Origin: AP-15 sp963832875
GTDB taxonomy: Bacteria; Pseudomonadota; Alphaproteobacteria; ATCC43930; CGMCC-115725
Direction of reading: 5' to 3'
Assembly: GCA_963832875.1 (NCBI GenBank)
Contig: CAWHWB010000007.1
Location: 248,001-312,000, forward strand
DNA length: 64,000 bases
A program made the translations under genes and the position numbers. A model generated the notes under the pieces. That model ran no database searches. It saw only the letters and a list, made by a program, of their open reading frames with translations, and was not told where the DNA came from. Positions 27,258 through 36,284 of the stretch are shown one piece after another. Within the stretch, counting starts at the first letter, position 1; each line of letters opens with the position of its first letter.

Positions 27258-27954
27258 TCAGCGATTTTGGAGCCGATAGCGGAGCCAAACCGCGCCGCCT
27301 TCCAGCACCTCGGTGCTCGCCAAGGTCATCGAGCGGATCGGCGCGGCGACGCCGGCATCCTTGTCGCTGGAGTCGAAGATGCTCGGCGCGCCCTTCGCGC
27401 CATCGACGGCAGGGCAGATCGCAAGGCTGATCTCGTCGATCAGGCCGGCCCGCAGAAAGGCCCCGTTCGAGCCGCCGCCGCCTTCGAGCAGCAGGCGTTC
27501 GAGCCCCAGCTCGCGGTTCAGGATCTCCAGCGTCAATCCCAGATCGAGCTCCCGCTCGCCGGCAAAGATGTAGGAGACGCCATCATGGCGGAGGCCCGCC
27601 AGATGCGCGTCGGAGACCCGCTCGGTCAGCACCGCGACGATCGGGTCGCCGCCGATCTCGGACCGTCCCCAGGCGATCTTGCCCCGTGCATCGAGCGCTA
27701 CGCCGTAGGCGACGGCATCACGCCGGGCGAACCAGAGACTCGCGCGGATAGGTCTCGCTGGTGTGATCGGGGTAGGAATCGGCCCTGGCGTATTCGCTCC
27801 CGGTCACCCGGCCGATCAGCCAGGAGCCGCCGCCGAGCTCTTCGTGCAGGCGCTCGAACAGCCCCGCCATGCGGTTCTCGGCGGGCCGCCACCGGCTGCC
27901 GAGAATGCGGCCGTCGACGCTCGCGTTCATATGGCAGATCACATAAGGCTTCAT
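27258..27954 (-). pseudogene. Dihydrofolate-reductase/RibD_C-like gene with frameshift
   Basis: The start MKPYVICHMNASVDGRI is typical of the dihydrofolate reductase-like (RibD C-terminal) family and reads to a stop at 27718. The rest (WFARRDAVAYGVALDARGKIAWG and on to VWLRYRL at 27258) is intact in the next frame. The frames join if one base is removed at 27735-27738, where four bases stand between a Glu codon and the conserved Trp codon. GGGGSNGAFLRAGLIDEI, the NADPH/substrate region, is present. Either a recent pseudogene or a sequence error; not the pathway ribD, which is intact at 32.9 kb. Confidence 0.75.
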
Positions 27955-28008
27955 CCGCCCCTCGCGCGTGGAAGGGTATTGTGCGTTGAATTGACCAAGG
28001 AGGACTCC

Positions 28009-28740
28009 ATGACAAATTCGCGTTTTGGCACAAAGCTTTGTTTTCTGCCGATATTTGGGGCACTGATCCTGGCTGCAACGTCTTGGGCGCAGCAGCGGCC
28101 GCCAATCCTTGAAAAGCTCGCCAAGGTCTACGGCCTCAACTCGTTTGGGCAGATCGAAGCGATCCGCTATACCTTTAATGTGGAAGCCCCGGGGCTCAAT
28201 CTCTCTCGATCATGGATCTGGGAGCCCAAAACCAACCAGGTCACCTACGAGGGGAAAGGCAAGTCGGGCAAGCCGATCAAGGTTACGTACCTGCGCTCTC
28301 AGCTCAGCAGCCAGCCGGCCGAAGTGAAGGAGGACATCGATCCGGGCTTCGTGAACGATAATTATTGGCTGCTCCTTCCAATTCATTTCTTCTGGGACGC
28401 CAGCGCTACGGTAGAAGATGCGGGCATGCAAAAACTGCCGATGGGGACGGGTTCCGCCGAGAAGGTCGTGGTGAAGTATCCTTCCGGCGGTGGCTATTCG
28501 CCGGGTGACACCTGGGAACTCTACCTCGGCACCGACGGCCGAATCAAAGAAATGGTCTACCGCGTGGGCGGGTCAGGAAAGCTTCACGTCATTGCGACAT
28601 GGACTGACTACGAGAAGGCTGGACCGCTGCTCCTCTCACTGGATCACCGTGGAACGCGAGATGGAAAGCCGGTGCACGTTTTCTTCTCAAACGTGGCCGT
28701 CAAGCTGGTGGGATCAGACAGGTGGACGAACGCGCAATAA
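28009..28740 (+). CDS. Secreted protein of unknown function
   Basis: Not recognised. 243 residues. A perfect AAGGAGG site at 27997-28003 fixes the ATG. A Sec signal (LCFLPIFGALILAATSWAQQ) is followed by a beta-rich domain with SRSWIWEPKTNQVTYEG, NDNYWLLLPIHFFWD and YSPGDTWELYLGTDGRI. These features resemble periplasmic proteins that read out lipid or outer-membrane state, but no named family can be assigned. It is less GC-rich than its neighbours and lies divergent, only 54 bases from the frameshifted reductase-like gene, inside the island that splits the rib genes. Confidence 0.8.
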   Translation: MTNSRFGTKLCFLPIFGALILAATSWAQQRPPILEKLAKVYGLNSFGQIEAIRYTFNVEAPGLNLSRSWIWEPKTNQVTYEGKGKSGKPIKVTYLRSQLSSQPAEVKEDIDPGFVNDNYWLLLPIHFFWDASATVEDAGMQKLPMGTGSAEKVVVKYPSGGGYSPGDTWELYLGTDGRIKEMVYRVGGSGKLHVIATWTDYEKAGPLLLSLDHRGTRDGKPVHVFFSNVAVKLVGSDRWTNAQ

Positions 28741-28785
28741 GCGGCGGGCCTCTATTTATATCTCCGTCGCTGCCGATAGCCACGC

Positions 28786-29598
28786 TCAGCCGGGAAGGCG
28801 CCAGCCCACCCAGCTGCACAGGGCTTCGCCCATGACCAGGTCGAGATCGCGGCCCGCGAGCCACGGCAGCTCTTCGGTGAACACCGTCACGCATTGCCGC
28901 CAGGAACAGGGCATCCGCGTGATGTCGGTGCCCCAGAACATCCGCTCCGGGCCGAACGCGTCGAAGCAGCGATGCAGGTGCTCGTGGAAGCTGCGGAACG
29001 GATACGCGTCTTCCGCGTAGCCCGGCTGACCGGTCGCCTTGACCGCGACGTTGGGGTATTTGGCGAGCGCCAGCAGCTCGGGCTGGAAGCGATAAGCCTG
29101 TTCGCCGCGGCTCCCCGGCGGCACGGCCATGTGGTCGACGATCAGCTTGAGCCGCGGGTGGCGCTCGGCGATCTGGCCGACGGTCGGCAGGAACAACGCG
29201 GCGGCGAGCGCCATCGGCACGCCGGCCCGCTCGGCCGCGGGCCATAGCCAGTCGAGGCTCCCGTCGGTCATCCACTCCCGCTTGTGCCGCTCGTTGAAAT
29301 AAAAGCGCAGGCCGAGCATTCCCGTCCGCTCTTGCCACCGCGCGACGAGTTCGCGGCCATTCGGGTCGTCGAGATAGAACCACCCCATGATGGCAAAGCG
29401 GTCGGGGTACTTCCGCACCGCTTCGATGGCCAATTCGTTTGAGTCGGGATCCCACAGCACCGGATGGATCAGTGCCCGGTCCACGCCGGCTTGATCCATG
29501 GCGGCGATCGCTTGCGCCGCGGAATACGGCTCCTGACGATGTGGCGGGGACGGCGTACCCTTTTCCCAGAGATGAATCTGGCCATCGACGATCAGCAT
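28786..29598 (-). CDS. Amidohydrolase 2 family protein
   Basis: 270 residues, TIM-barrel metal hydrolase. Motifs: VDGQIHLWE at the N-terminus, AGVDRALIHPV, LKLIVDHMAVPP (metal His), and WGTDITRMP (catalytic Asp). This is the ACMSD/LigJ-type group acting as decarboxylases, lactonases or hydratases on ring-cleavage products. That fits a catabolic island with a ring-cleaving cupin, but the substrate is unknown. Confidence 0.88.
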   Translation of the reverse strand: MLIVDGQIHLWEKGTPSPPHRQEPYSAAQAIAAMDQAGVDRALIHPVLWDPDSNELAIEAVRKYPDRFAIMGWFYLDDPNGRELVARWQERTGMLGLRFYFNERHKREWMTDGSLDWLWPAAERAGVPMALAAALFLPTVGQIAERHPRLKLIVDHMAVPPGSRGEQAYRFQPELLALAKYPNVAVKATGQPGYAEDAYPFRSFHEHLHRCFDAFGPERMFWGTDITRMPCSWRQCVTVFTEELPWLAGRDLDLVMGEALCSWVGWRLPG

Positions 29599-29678
29599 CT
29601 GGCGTATCCTTTTGATCCGGTGAATTCAGCAGCCCTAGAATACGCCGATCGCTGACATCCGCTGATAGCGCCGAATGG

Positions 29679-29695
29679 GAACGGGCTTCCCGTTC
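29679..29695 (-). terminator. Hairpin downstream of the MFS gene
   Basis: GAACGGG-CTT-CCCGTTC, a perfect 7-bp stem with a three-base loop, 50 bases beyond the MFS stop. No clear U-tract follows, so the call is tentative. Confidence 0.4.
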
Positions 29696-29744
29696 TTGGA
29701 ATGACTGGACCTTCGTCGATAGGACAATGGCGCCCTGGCCGTTA

Positions 29745-31025
29745 TTAAAGCGGACGCCGGCGGCGCCCCACAAAGCCGAGAGCGATGATGCTGAGGGCGG
29801 CGGTGAACATGATGTAAAAGCTGGGGCTAAGACTGTTGCCGGTCATCGCGATCAGCCACGTCGACACAAACGGCGTGAACCCGCCAAAGATCGTCACGGT
29901 GATGCTAAAACTCAACGCCACGCCAATCCCGCGGACCGGGGTCGGGAACAGCTCGGCCAGCTGCGAGGGCAATACTCCGCTATAGCCGGCCTTGACGAGG
30001 CTGAGCCAGCCGGCGGCAAAGATCGCCGTCCACACCGAGGGAAACGCGACCATCAGAAAAAATACCGGGTAGGTGGTAAGAAAAAACAGCCAGGCCGTGC
30101 CCCGCAAAATTCCCCTGCGGCCGAACTTGTCGGAGAGGTGTCCGGCGAACGGCGAGACGATGCCGAGAATGACGGCTCCGATCAGAGTTGCGACGAAGCC
30201 CGTTCTCTGCGGCAGGTGTAGCTGCTTTACCGCATAGGTCGGGATGTAGAGGATGATGTAGGCCGAGCTGTTCGAGATTACCGAGGCACCCATCGCCAGC
30301 AGAAATTCGATCGGGTGCTGGCGCAGCATGTCGCGCACCGGCGTGCGGGTCGGCTTGATCTCGACATATTCCGGCGTCTCGTCGAGCCGGCGGCGAATGT
30401 AAAGCCCAATCGGGCCGACCAAAATCCCGAACAGGAACGGGACGCGCCAGCCCCAGCCGACGAGCTGCTGCGGCGACAGGACGCTCGCCAGCACGATCCC
30501 GAAACCAGACGCCAGAAAGCCGGTGATCCCGGTGCTGGCCCATTGCCAGCTCGCAACAAAGCCTTTGCGCGAGGCGGTTTGTTCGGCAAGAAAGGTGACG
30601 GCGCTGCCAAATTCGCCGCCCACCGAAAACCCCTGCACCAGGCGGGCGACGAGGATCAAAACGGGGGCCGCGAGCCCGATCGTCGCATAACCCGGCATCA
30701 ACGCCGTCATCGTCGTGCCGATGACCATCAGCGTGATCGAGAGGGTGAGCCCGGCCCGACGCCCGGCGCGATCGGTGTAGGCGCCAATCACGATTGCGCC
30801 GAAAGGGCGCACCAGAAATGAGGCGCTGAAAGTGCCGAGGGTCAACAGCAGCGACGCGGTCTCGTTGCCGGTCGGGAAGAACACTTTTGCGATCGTGACC
30901 GCGAAATAGCCGTAGATCAGGAAATCGAACCACTCCATCGCATTGCCGATCGAGGCGGCGACGATGACCCGAGTAAGCGTGGGTCGGGCGCGGACTACCG
31001 CCGGAACCAGACTGTCAGCGGTCAT
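29745..31025 (-). CDS. MFS transporter, metabolite:H+ symporter (MHS) family
   Basis: 426 residues, 12 membrane helices. The MHS signature is clear: IGNAMEWFDFLIYGYFAVTIAKVFFP in helix 1, then RPFGAIVIGAYTDRAGRR after helix 2 and RLVQGFSVGGEFGSA in helix 4. Members import citrate, ketoglutarate, shikimate, proline/betaine or aromatic acids with protons. In this island it probably imports the substrate of the neighbouring catabolic enzymes (inference). Confidence 0.92.
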   Translation of the reverse strand: MTADSLVPAVVRARPTLTRVIVAASIGNAMEWFDFLIYGYFAVTIAKVFFPTGNETASLLLTLGTFSASFLVRPFGAIVIGAYTDRAGRRAGLTLSITLMVIGTTMTALMPGYATIGLAAPVLILVARLVQGFSVGGEFGSAVTFLAEQTASRKGFVASWQWASTGITGFLASGFGIVLASVLSPQQLVGWGWRVPFLFGILVGPIGLYIRRRLDETPEYVEIKPTRTPVRDMLRQHPIEFLLAMGASVISNSSAYIILYIPTYAVKQLHLPQRTGFVATLIGAVILGIVSPFAGHLSDKFGRRGILRGTAWLFFLTTYPVFFLMVAFPSVWTAIFAAGWLSLVKAGYSGVLPSQLAELFPTPVRGIGVALSFSITVTIFGGFTPFVSTWLIAMTGNSLSPSFYIMFTAALSIIALGFVGRRRRPL

Positions 31026-31428
31026 ATTGGCTCCCCAAAGCGGCTAAACCGGCATCCCCGGGATGCCCAGGGATGTACGGCAACATCGGTCTTCTTGGAG
31101 CTCCTCGGCAACGGCAATCGCCAGCGGGGTTACCGCGCGGTCGCCGCGGCGCCCAATTCAGGCTCACATCAGCATAGACCGGGTATGAGTTTGTTTGACG
31201 CAATCGCCCAGCGCGTCCGGTGGAGCATTGCTGATATTCGTGACCCATCCAATCACGCATGTCGGAAGCGTACCACTAGATCGCGTCCCGCGCGGACGCG
31301 ATCGTCCCCGACAAAGGCCGCCGCCGAGGCAAAAATGCGGCATGACGTGCACGCAGGTTGATCGGCTTCTGTTTTCGGTAAACGCTTAGCCGGAAGGTGT
31401 GCGGGTATATCGTTTCGGGGGATCAAAA
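31026..31428. other. Spacer between MFS and zinc-ribbon genes
   Basis: No supported gene. A near-perfect palindrome GGCATCCCCGGGATGCC lies at about 31051-31067, just upstream of the MFS gene, and could be an operator. Overlapping minus-strand frames of 60-85 codons have no ribosome site or recognisable product. Confidence 0.35.
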
Positions 31429-31677
31429 ATGGCCACGATAGTGATGATACCAGTCGGCCCTGTGAAGACACTACATCGTTCAATCCTCTTGACCGAGAGA
31501 AGAACATTGGGTTCCGGTGGTGACGATTTCCTTTGCGGACACTGTGGATCCCTGATGCTGGAGGATTTTGATCCTTCGACGATCAGAGGTAATCCTGTCT
31601 ACCAGTGCGGATTTTGTGAAAATAACAACGACCTGCCATTCGCCGCGACCGATGGCCGATACTGGTCCTCCCGATGA
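31429..31677 (+). CDS. Small zinc-ribbon protein, unknown function
   Basis: 82 residues from ATG31429 behind a GGGGG tract; GTG31399 is an alternative start. Two zinc-knuckle pairs, CGHCGS and CGFCEN about 25 residues apart, suggest a small zinc ribbon. No family is recognised. It is an isolated gene in A/T-richer DNA of the island that splits the rib genes. Confidence 0.5.
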   Translation: MATIVMIPVGPVKTLHRSILLTERRTLGSGGDDFLCGHCGSLMLEDFDPSTIRGNPVYQCGFCENNNDLPFAATDGRYWSSR

Positions 31678-31868
31678 CGGAATGATGTCGAAACCGGTTG
31701 TTCAAATTGACGAACGGGATAGCGACCCGAGCTTCGCGCCGCGGACCTCGCGCGAAACTTGTCCGTCCCGCCTCCCTCGCATTCGCGATGGGCGCTCAGG
31801 CGGTCGTCAAAGCTCGTCCCCTTCAATCCACTCAGCTCGCTCTGCCGAATGCGGGGTACGTTGGACGT

Positions 31869-32750
31869 TCAGGCGGCGGCGTAACTGCCTTCGGGTACGA
31901 TGTGACGGTCGCGGGAGAGGAACATCGTCGTCCGCTTCATCAACCGACGCGCCGCAGGGTCGAACGGCTCGCGGCGATGCATCGTAAAGCCATTGTCCCA
32001 CAACAGCGCATCGCCGACCTGCCAGTGGTGCCGATAAACGAATTCCGGCCGCGTTGCCGATTGGTAGATGTCGTCGAGCAGTGCCGAGCCCGATGCGTCA
32101 TTCATCCCATCGATCCCGATCGTGGTCGTCGAATCGAGGTAGAGCGCCTTGTTGCCGGTTACCGGGTGGGTATGCACCAGCGGATGCACGACGGATCGGG
32201 TCTTCTGCTTCGCTGCCTCGGTAATTACCCGGTCGACGCCTTGATAACCGGCCAGCCGCTTCGAATAGCTGAAGATTGCACGCTTGCCCTCGACCGCGTG
32301 CTTGAGCCGAGGCGGTAGGCCGGCATAGGCAGCGCACAGATCCACCCATAAGGTGGTCCCGCCCTCCGGCGGCAACTCGAGCGCGTAGAGCATGGCGCCG
32401 GTCGCTGGCTCTATCATGTAGGACTGGTCGGAATGCCATTGGATCTCGCCGTCGCCCAAGCCGCCGATCGGTCTGGCTTGCGCATCCTTGAGATTTGAGA
32501 TCAGGCTGACCTCCGGCCGAACGGGAGACGCCCAATCGGTGCGGACGGTGCGTTCGAGCGGGCCGAAACGAGCGCTGAAATCGGCCAGCTCATCCTCGGA
32601 AAGAGCCTGCCGACGAAACACCAGCACCGGGTGACGGGCCCACAAGACGCGAAGCTCGTCGATCGTCCGATCGTCTTGAGGCTCCCAAAGATGCAGCCCG
32701 ACGACCTCGCAAGCAAATCTCTCACCCAGCGGGCGGGTTTCCAGGGGCAT
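31869..32750 (-). CDS. TauD/TfdA-family 2-oxoglutarate dioxygenase
   Basis: 293 residues from ATG32750 (GGAG eight bases upstream). Fe(II) ligands are His106 and Asp108 in WHSDQS and His258 in TMHRR, with Arg268/269 for 2-oxoglutarate. VLVFRRQALSEDELADFSARFG is typical of the family. Likely to hydroxylate a sulfonate, phenoxyacetate or similar acid. The frame extends upstream through ribD antisense sequence and is cut at the start chosen here. Confidence 0.9.
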   Translation of the reverse strand: MPLETRPLGERFACEVVGLHLWEPQDDRTIDELRVLWARHPVLVFRRQALSEDELADFSARFGPLERTVRTDWASPVRPEVSLISNLKDAQARPIGGLGDGEIQWHSDQSYMIEPATGAMLYALELPPEGGTTLWVDLCAAYAGLPPRLKHAVEGKRAIFSYSKRLAGYQGVDRVITEAAKQKTRSVVHPLVHTHPVTGNKALYLDSTTTIGIDGMNDASGSALLDDIYQSATRPEFVYRHHWQVGDALLWDNGFTMHRREPFDPAARRLMKRTTMFLSRDRHIVPEGSYAAA

Positions 32751-32872
32751 GCGGTTCTCCAAGCACCAAGCGGCTGCCGAGCATCCTACCCGAAACCGAA
32801 GGCCGACACCGGGACTAACGGGAACAACGGGCGAGCCGCCATTTTCCACGCAGATCGAGCCAGCCGGATCTC

Positions 32873-34018
32873 TCACCGGCGAGCGCGGAACATGGTCAGC
32901 ACGTCGTCGCCGACCGGTTCGATCGAGACACGCTCGAAGCGCGGTGCGTCGGCGAGTGCGGCGAGGGCAAGCGCGGCGATCGCCGGGGTGCCATCGCCGC
33001 CGATCAACAGCGGCGCGTGGAACCAGGCGAGGCGGTCGACAAGGCCGGCCTGCAGCAGGGCGGCGGCGAGACCGGCGCCGCCTTCGACGAGGAGCCGGGT
33101 AAGGCCGCGCGCGCCGAGTACGGCCAGTGCGCTGGTCAGGTCGATATGACCCGCTCGATCGGGTGCGGCGTCGATCACGGTTGCCCCGGCGGCGAGCAGC
33201 GCCTGGCGCCGGGCCGGGTCGGCCGACGGCAGGGTCAGGACCCAGGTCTGGGTCCGGCGGGCATCGGCGATCACCTGGGCCGAGAGTGGGATGCGCAGCC
33301 GGCGATCGAGCACGACGCGCACCGGCGAGCGGTGGCCGAGCCCCGGCAGCCGGCAGGTCAGACGCGGGTCGTCGGCGAGGACGGTGCCGGTGCCGGCCAT
33401 GATCGCGTCGTGGCAGGCGCGCAGCAGATGCCCGCGTTCGCGCGCCGGCGGCCCGGTGATCCACTGGCTTTCGCCGCCTCGCGTGGCGATATGCCCGTCG
33501 AGCGAGGTCGCGAGCTTCAAAGTGACGAGCGGCCGGCCGAGACGTTGGCGGGTCAGGAACCCGGCGTTGATCTCAGCTGCTGTTTCGGCGCCAAGCCCGA
33601 CTTCGACCGTAATCCCGGCGCTTTGGAGCCGTTGAATTCCGCCGCCGGAGACCCGCGGATCGGGGTCTTCGAGGGCGATGACGACCCGCCGCAGCTCGGC
33701 CTCGATCAATGCCTCGGCGCAGGGCGGGGTCCGGCCCCAATGGCAGCAGGGTTCGAGGCTGACATAAAGGGTCGCGCCGCGCGCCGCTTCGCCCGCCCGG
33801 CGCAATGCCTCGGTCTCGGCGTGCGGCCGCCCGCCGGGCTGGGTCCAGCCGCGGCCGACGACCCGTCCCGCGTAGACGATGACGCAGCCGACCGCCGGGT
33901 TGGGCCACACCGCGCCAAGCCCGCGCCGGGCCAGCGCCAACGCCGCGCCCATCCAATGTAGATCGGCGTTGCGGTCGCCGGCGGCGAGCGCACTCGGTGC
34001 CTCGCCGTCATTCGCCAT
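32873..34018 (-). CDS. ribD: Bifunctional riboflavin deaminase/reductase RibD
   Basis: Second and third steps of riboflavin synthesis after GTP cyclohydrolase II. The N-terminal deaminase domain has zinc ligands in RPHAETEAL and EPCCHWGRTPPCAEAL. The C-terminal reductase has VTLKLATSLDGHIATRGGESQWITG and LLVEGGAGLAAALLQAGLVDRL. 381 residues. The chosen ATG34018 overlaps the nrdR stop by 11 bases; ATG34039 is also possible. Normally followed by ribE, here separated from it by the catabolic island. Confidence 0.95.
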   Translation of the reverse strand: MANDGEAPSALAAGDRNADLHWMGAALALARRGLGAVWPNPAVGCVIVYAGRVVGRGWTQPGGRPHAETEALRRAGEAARGATLYVSLEPCCHWGRTPPCAEALIEAELRRVVIALEDPDPRVSGGGIQRLQSAGITVEVGLGAETAAEINAGFLTRQRLGRPLVTLKLATSLDGHIATRGGESQWITGPPARERGHLLRACHDAIMAGTGTVLADDPRLTCRLPGLGHRSPVRVVLDRRLRIPLSAQVIADARRTQTWVLTLPSADPARRQALLAAGATVIDAAPDRAGHIDLTSALAVLGARGLTRLLVEGGAGLAAALLQAGLVDRLAWFHAPLLIGGDGTPAIAALALAALADAPRFERVSIEPVGDDVLTMFRARR

Positions 34019-34466
34019 CCGCGGCGATCCGCCCGACAAAATCGCCGAAATCCTTGGCCTCGCGGAAATTGCGGTAGACCGAGGCGAAACGGATGTAGGC
34101 GACCTGGTCGAGGCTGGACAACGCCTCCATCACGAGGCCGCCGATCATGTCGCTCGGGATCTCGGTCTCGCCCGAGCTTTCGAGCTGGCGCACCAAGGAG
34201 TTGATGATGCGCTCGACCCGATCGGGCTCGACCGGGCGCTTGCGCAGGGCGATGTAGATCGAGCGCGCCAGCTTGTCGCGATCGAACGGCTCGCGCTGAC
34301 CGTTTTTCTTGACGACGGTCAGGTCGCGCAGCTGAACCCGTTCGAAGGTGGTGAAGCGCGCCGCACAGTTCGGGCAAAAGCGCCGGCGGCGGATCGCGCC
34401 GCGATCGTCGGTCGGGCGCGAATCCTTGACCTGGGTGTCGTCGGTGCCGCAAAACGGACAGCGCAT
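34008..34466 (-). CDS. nrdR: Transcriptional repressor NrdR
   Basis: ATP/dATP-sensing repressor of ribonucleotide reductase genes, 152 residues. The zinc ribbon uses CPFC (3-6) and CPNC, followed by an ATP-cone domain from VVKKNGQREPFDRDKLARSI. It lies between glyA and ribD, the conserved alphaproteobacterial position. I did not see an NrdR box in the window. Confidence 0.97.
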   Translation of the reverse strand: MRCPFCGTDDTQVKDSRPTDDRGAIRRRRFCPNCAARFTTFERVQLRDLTVVKKNGQREPFDRDKLARSIYIALRKRPVEPDRVERIINSLVRQLESSGETEIPSDMIGGLVMEALSSLDQVAYIRFASVYRNFREAKDFGDFVGRIAADGE

Positions 34467-34511
34467 CTGTTCCTCCGGTTCGTGCTCGCCTCGGGCCCGC
34501 CGGCTCCGCGC

Positions 34512-35828
34512 TCACTGGTAGATCGGAAAGCGGGCGCAGAGTGCCTCGACCTGCGCGCGCACTTGTGCTTCGGCGGCGGTGTTAGCAGGGGACGGCTCGT
34601 TCCGCCCGCGCGCCGCCGCCTGCAGCACCTCGACGATCAGACGGCCGACGGTGCGAAATTCCGCGGCGCCAAAGCCGCGCGTCGTCGCCGCCGGCGAGCC
34701 GAGCCGGATGCCCGAGGTTACCGTCGGCTTTTCCGGGTCGAACGGGATGCCGTTCTTATTGCAGGTGATGCCGGCCCGTTCGAGGCTCACCTCGGCGGCG
34801 CGGCCGGTCAGCCCGAGCGGGCGCAGATCGACCAGCAGGAGGTGGGTGTCGGTGCCGCCCGAGACGATCGCCAGCCCGGCTTGCGCCAAAGTGGCCGCCA
34901 GGATTTGGGCATTTTCGACAACCGCCGCCGCGTAGGCGGCGAAGGCCGGCTGCAACGCCTCGCCGAGCGCCGCCGCCTTGGCCGCGATCACATGCATCAG
35001 CGGGCCGCCCTGCAAGCCGGGAAAGACCGCGCCGTTGATCCGCCGGCCGATCTCTTCGTCTTGCGCGAGGATCAGCCCGCCGCGCGGCCCGCGCAGCGTC
35101 TTGTGCGTGGTCGTGGTCACGACATCGGCGTATGGCAGCGGGCTCGGATGCACGCCGCCGGCGACGAGCCCGGCGAAATGCGCCATATCGACCATCAGAT
35201 AGGCGCCAACCTCATCGGCGATCGCGCGAAAGCGGGCGAAATCGATGACCCGCGGATAAGCGCTGCCGCCGGCGATGATCAGCTTCGGCCGATGGGCCCG
35301 CGCCAGCCGCTCGACTTCGTCGAAGTCGATGCGCGCATCCTCGCGCCGCACCCCATAGTGCAGCGCGTTAAACCATTTGCCCGACAGGTTTGGCCGCGCG
35401 CCGTGGGTCAGGTGGCCGCCGGCGGCGAGCGACAGGCCGAGAATGGTGTCGCCCGGCGCCAGCAATGCCAGAAAGACGGCCTGGTTCGCCTGCGCGCCCG
35501 AATGCGGCTGGACGTTGGCGAAGGAGCAGCCGAACAGGCGCTTGGCGCGGTCGATCGCCAGGCTCTCGGCCTGGTCGACAAATTCGCAGCCGCCGTAATA
35601 GCGCCGCCCCGGATAGCCTTCGGCGTATTTATTGGTCAGGACCGAGCCCTGCGCCTCCAAGACCGCGCGGGAGACGATGTTCTCGCTGGCGATCAGCTCG
35701 ATCTGCGACCGCTGGCGGGCGAGCTCGCTCGCGAGGCAAGCGAAGAGCTCAGGATCGGCTGCCACCAATGGTCGCGAAAAAAAGCCCTCGGGCACGGCTG
35801 CGCTGACAGTAAGCGGGGCTGAGACCAT
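34512..35828 (-). CDS. glyA: Serine hydroxymethyltransferase
   Basis: PLP enzyme interconverting serine and glycine and charging tetrahydrofolate. 438 residues. Motifs: IELIASENIVSRAVLEAQGS, NKYAEGYPGRRYYGGCEFVD, and the PLP lysine in TTTTHKTLRGPRGG. ATG35828 gives the usual N-terminus. Upstream of nrdR and ribD in the same direction with a 45-base gap, consistent with one operon. Confidence 0.97.
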   Translation of the reverse strand: MVSAPLTVSAAVPEGFFSRPLVAADPELFACLASELARQRSQIELIASENIVSRAVLEAQGSVLTNKYAEGYPGRRYYGGCEFVDQAESLAIDRAKRLFGCSFANVQPHSGAQANQAVFLALLAPGDTILGLSLAAGGHLTHGARPNLSGKWFNALHYGVRREDARIDFDEVERLARAHRPKLIIAGGSAYPRVIDFARFRAIADEVGAYLMVDMAHFAGLVAGGVHPSPLPYADVVTTTTHKTLRGPRGGLILAQDEEIGRRINGAVFPGLQGGPLMHVIAAKAAALGEALQPAFAAYAAAVVENAQILAATLAQAGLAIVSGGTDTHLLLVDLRPLGLTGRAAEVSLERAGITCNKNGIPFDPEKPTVTSGIRLGSPAATTRGFGAAEFRTVGRLIVEVLQAAARGRNEPSPANTAAEAQVRAQVEALCARFPIYQ

Positions 35829-36284
35829 GGCGAGACCACTCGTTGGGGGGCCGAGGCGCCGCCGCAGGCGGCGTCGCAAAGACCGCTGGCAAAAACCACG
35901 CGCCGGCGGCCGCGGGCGGGCGGGCGCGACGGCCGTCAGAAGACCGCTACGCTACCATATCTCGCTCAGAGATTCCAACCAACCACCATAAATCGCGGCG
36001 GCGGCAATACCGGGCCAGGCGCCTGATGCGGTCGTCGGGGCGCCCGGCCCCGGTCATCGACCGCGTCTGGACAAAACCTGATTTCTAGACAAGGACTTGG
36101 CTTAGTCGCCGGTTCGCATCGCGAAATCCCACATGTCGGGGGCTCACGACGACACCCTCTAGTCGTCATCCCGGCAGGGTCATGACGATTACTCTCTTCC
36201 CTCATAAGTTTCCGTTGACACAAGAAATTCGTGCAGCGATTATGGCGATTGATCGGCACATTTCAGGATTCGTCGAGGCCAGAT
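35829..36284. other. Spacer between glyA and mucR
   Basis: Divergent regulatory region of about 450 bases. Near glyA a strong stem GCGCCGCC-GCA-GGCGGCGT (about 35860-35880) could fold in its leader. No known riboswitch pattern was recognised. The right end carries the mucR promoter listed separately. Confidence 0.5.
36215..36243 (+). promoter_or_regulatory. Sigma-70-type promoter of mucR
   Basis: A perfect -35 TTGACA (36215-36220), a 17-base spacer, and -10 GATTAT (36238-36243, four of six consensus). Transcription would begin near 36250, giving a leader of about 35 bases before ATG36285. This also argues against start codons upstream at 36182 or 36231. Confidence 0.75.

Noticed and set aside
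31869..33464. 531-codon form of the TauD-like gene
   Set aside because: The first 238 codons are antisense-like reading of ribD and low-complexity Arg/Ala; the real N-terminus is at 32750.
33879..35822. 647-codon plus-strand frame across ribD, nrdR and glyA
   Set aside because: It is antisense to three intact housekeeping genes and arises from GC-rich codon bias; no motif or ribosome site.
35829..36180. Riboswitch upstream of glyA
   Set aside because: A strong GC hairpin is present, but the conserved cores of glycine, SAH or THF riboswitches were not recognised.
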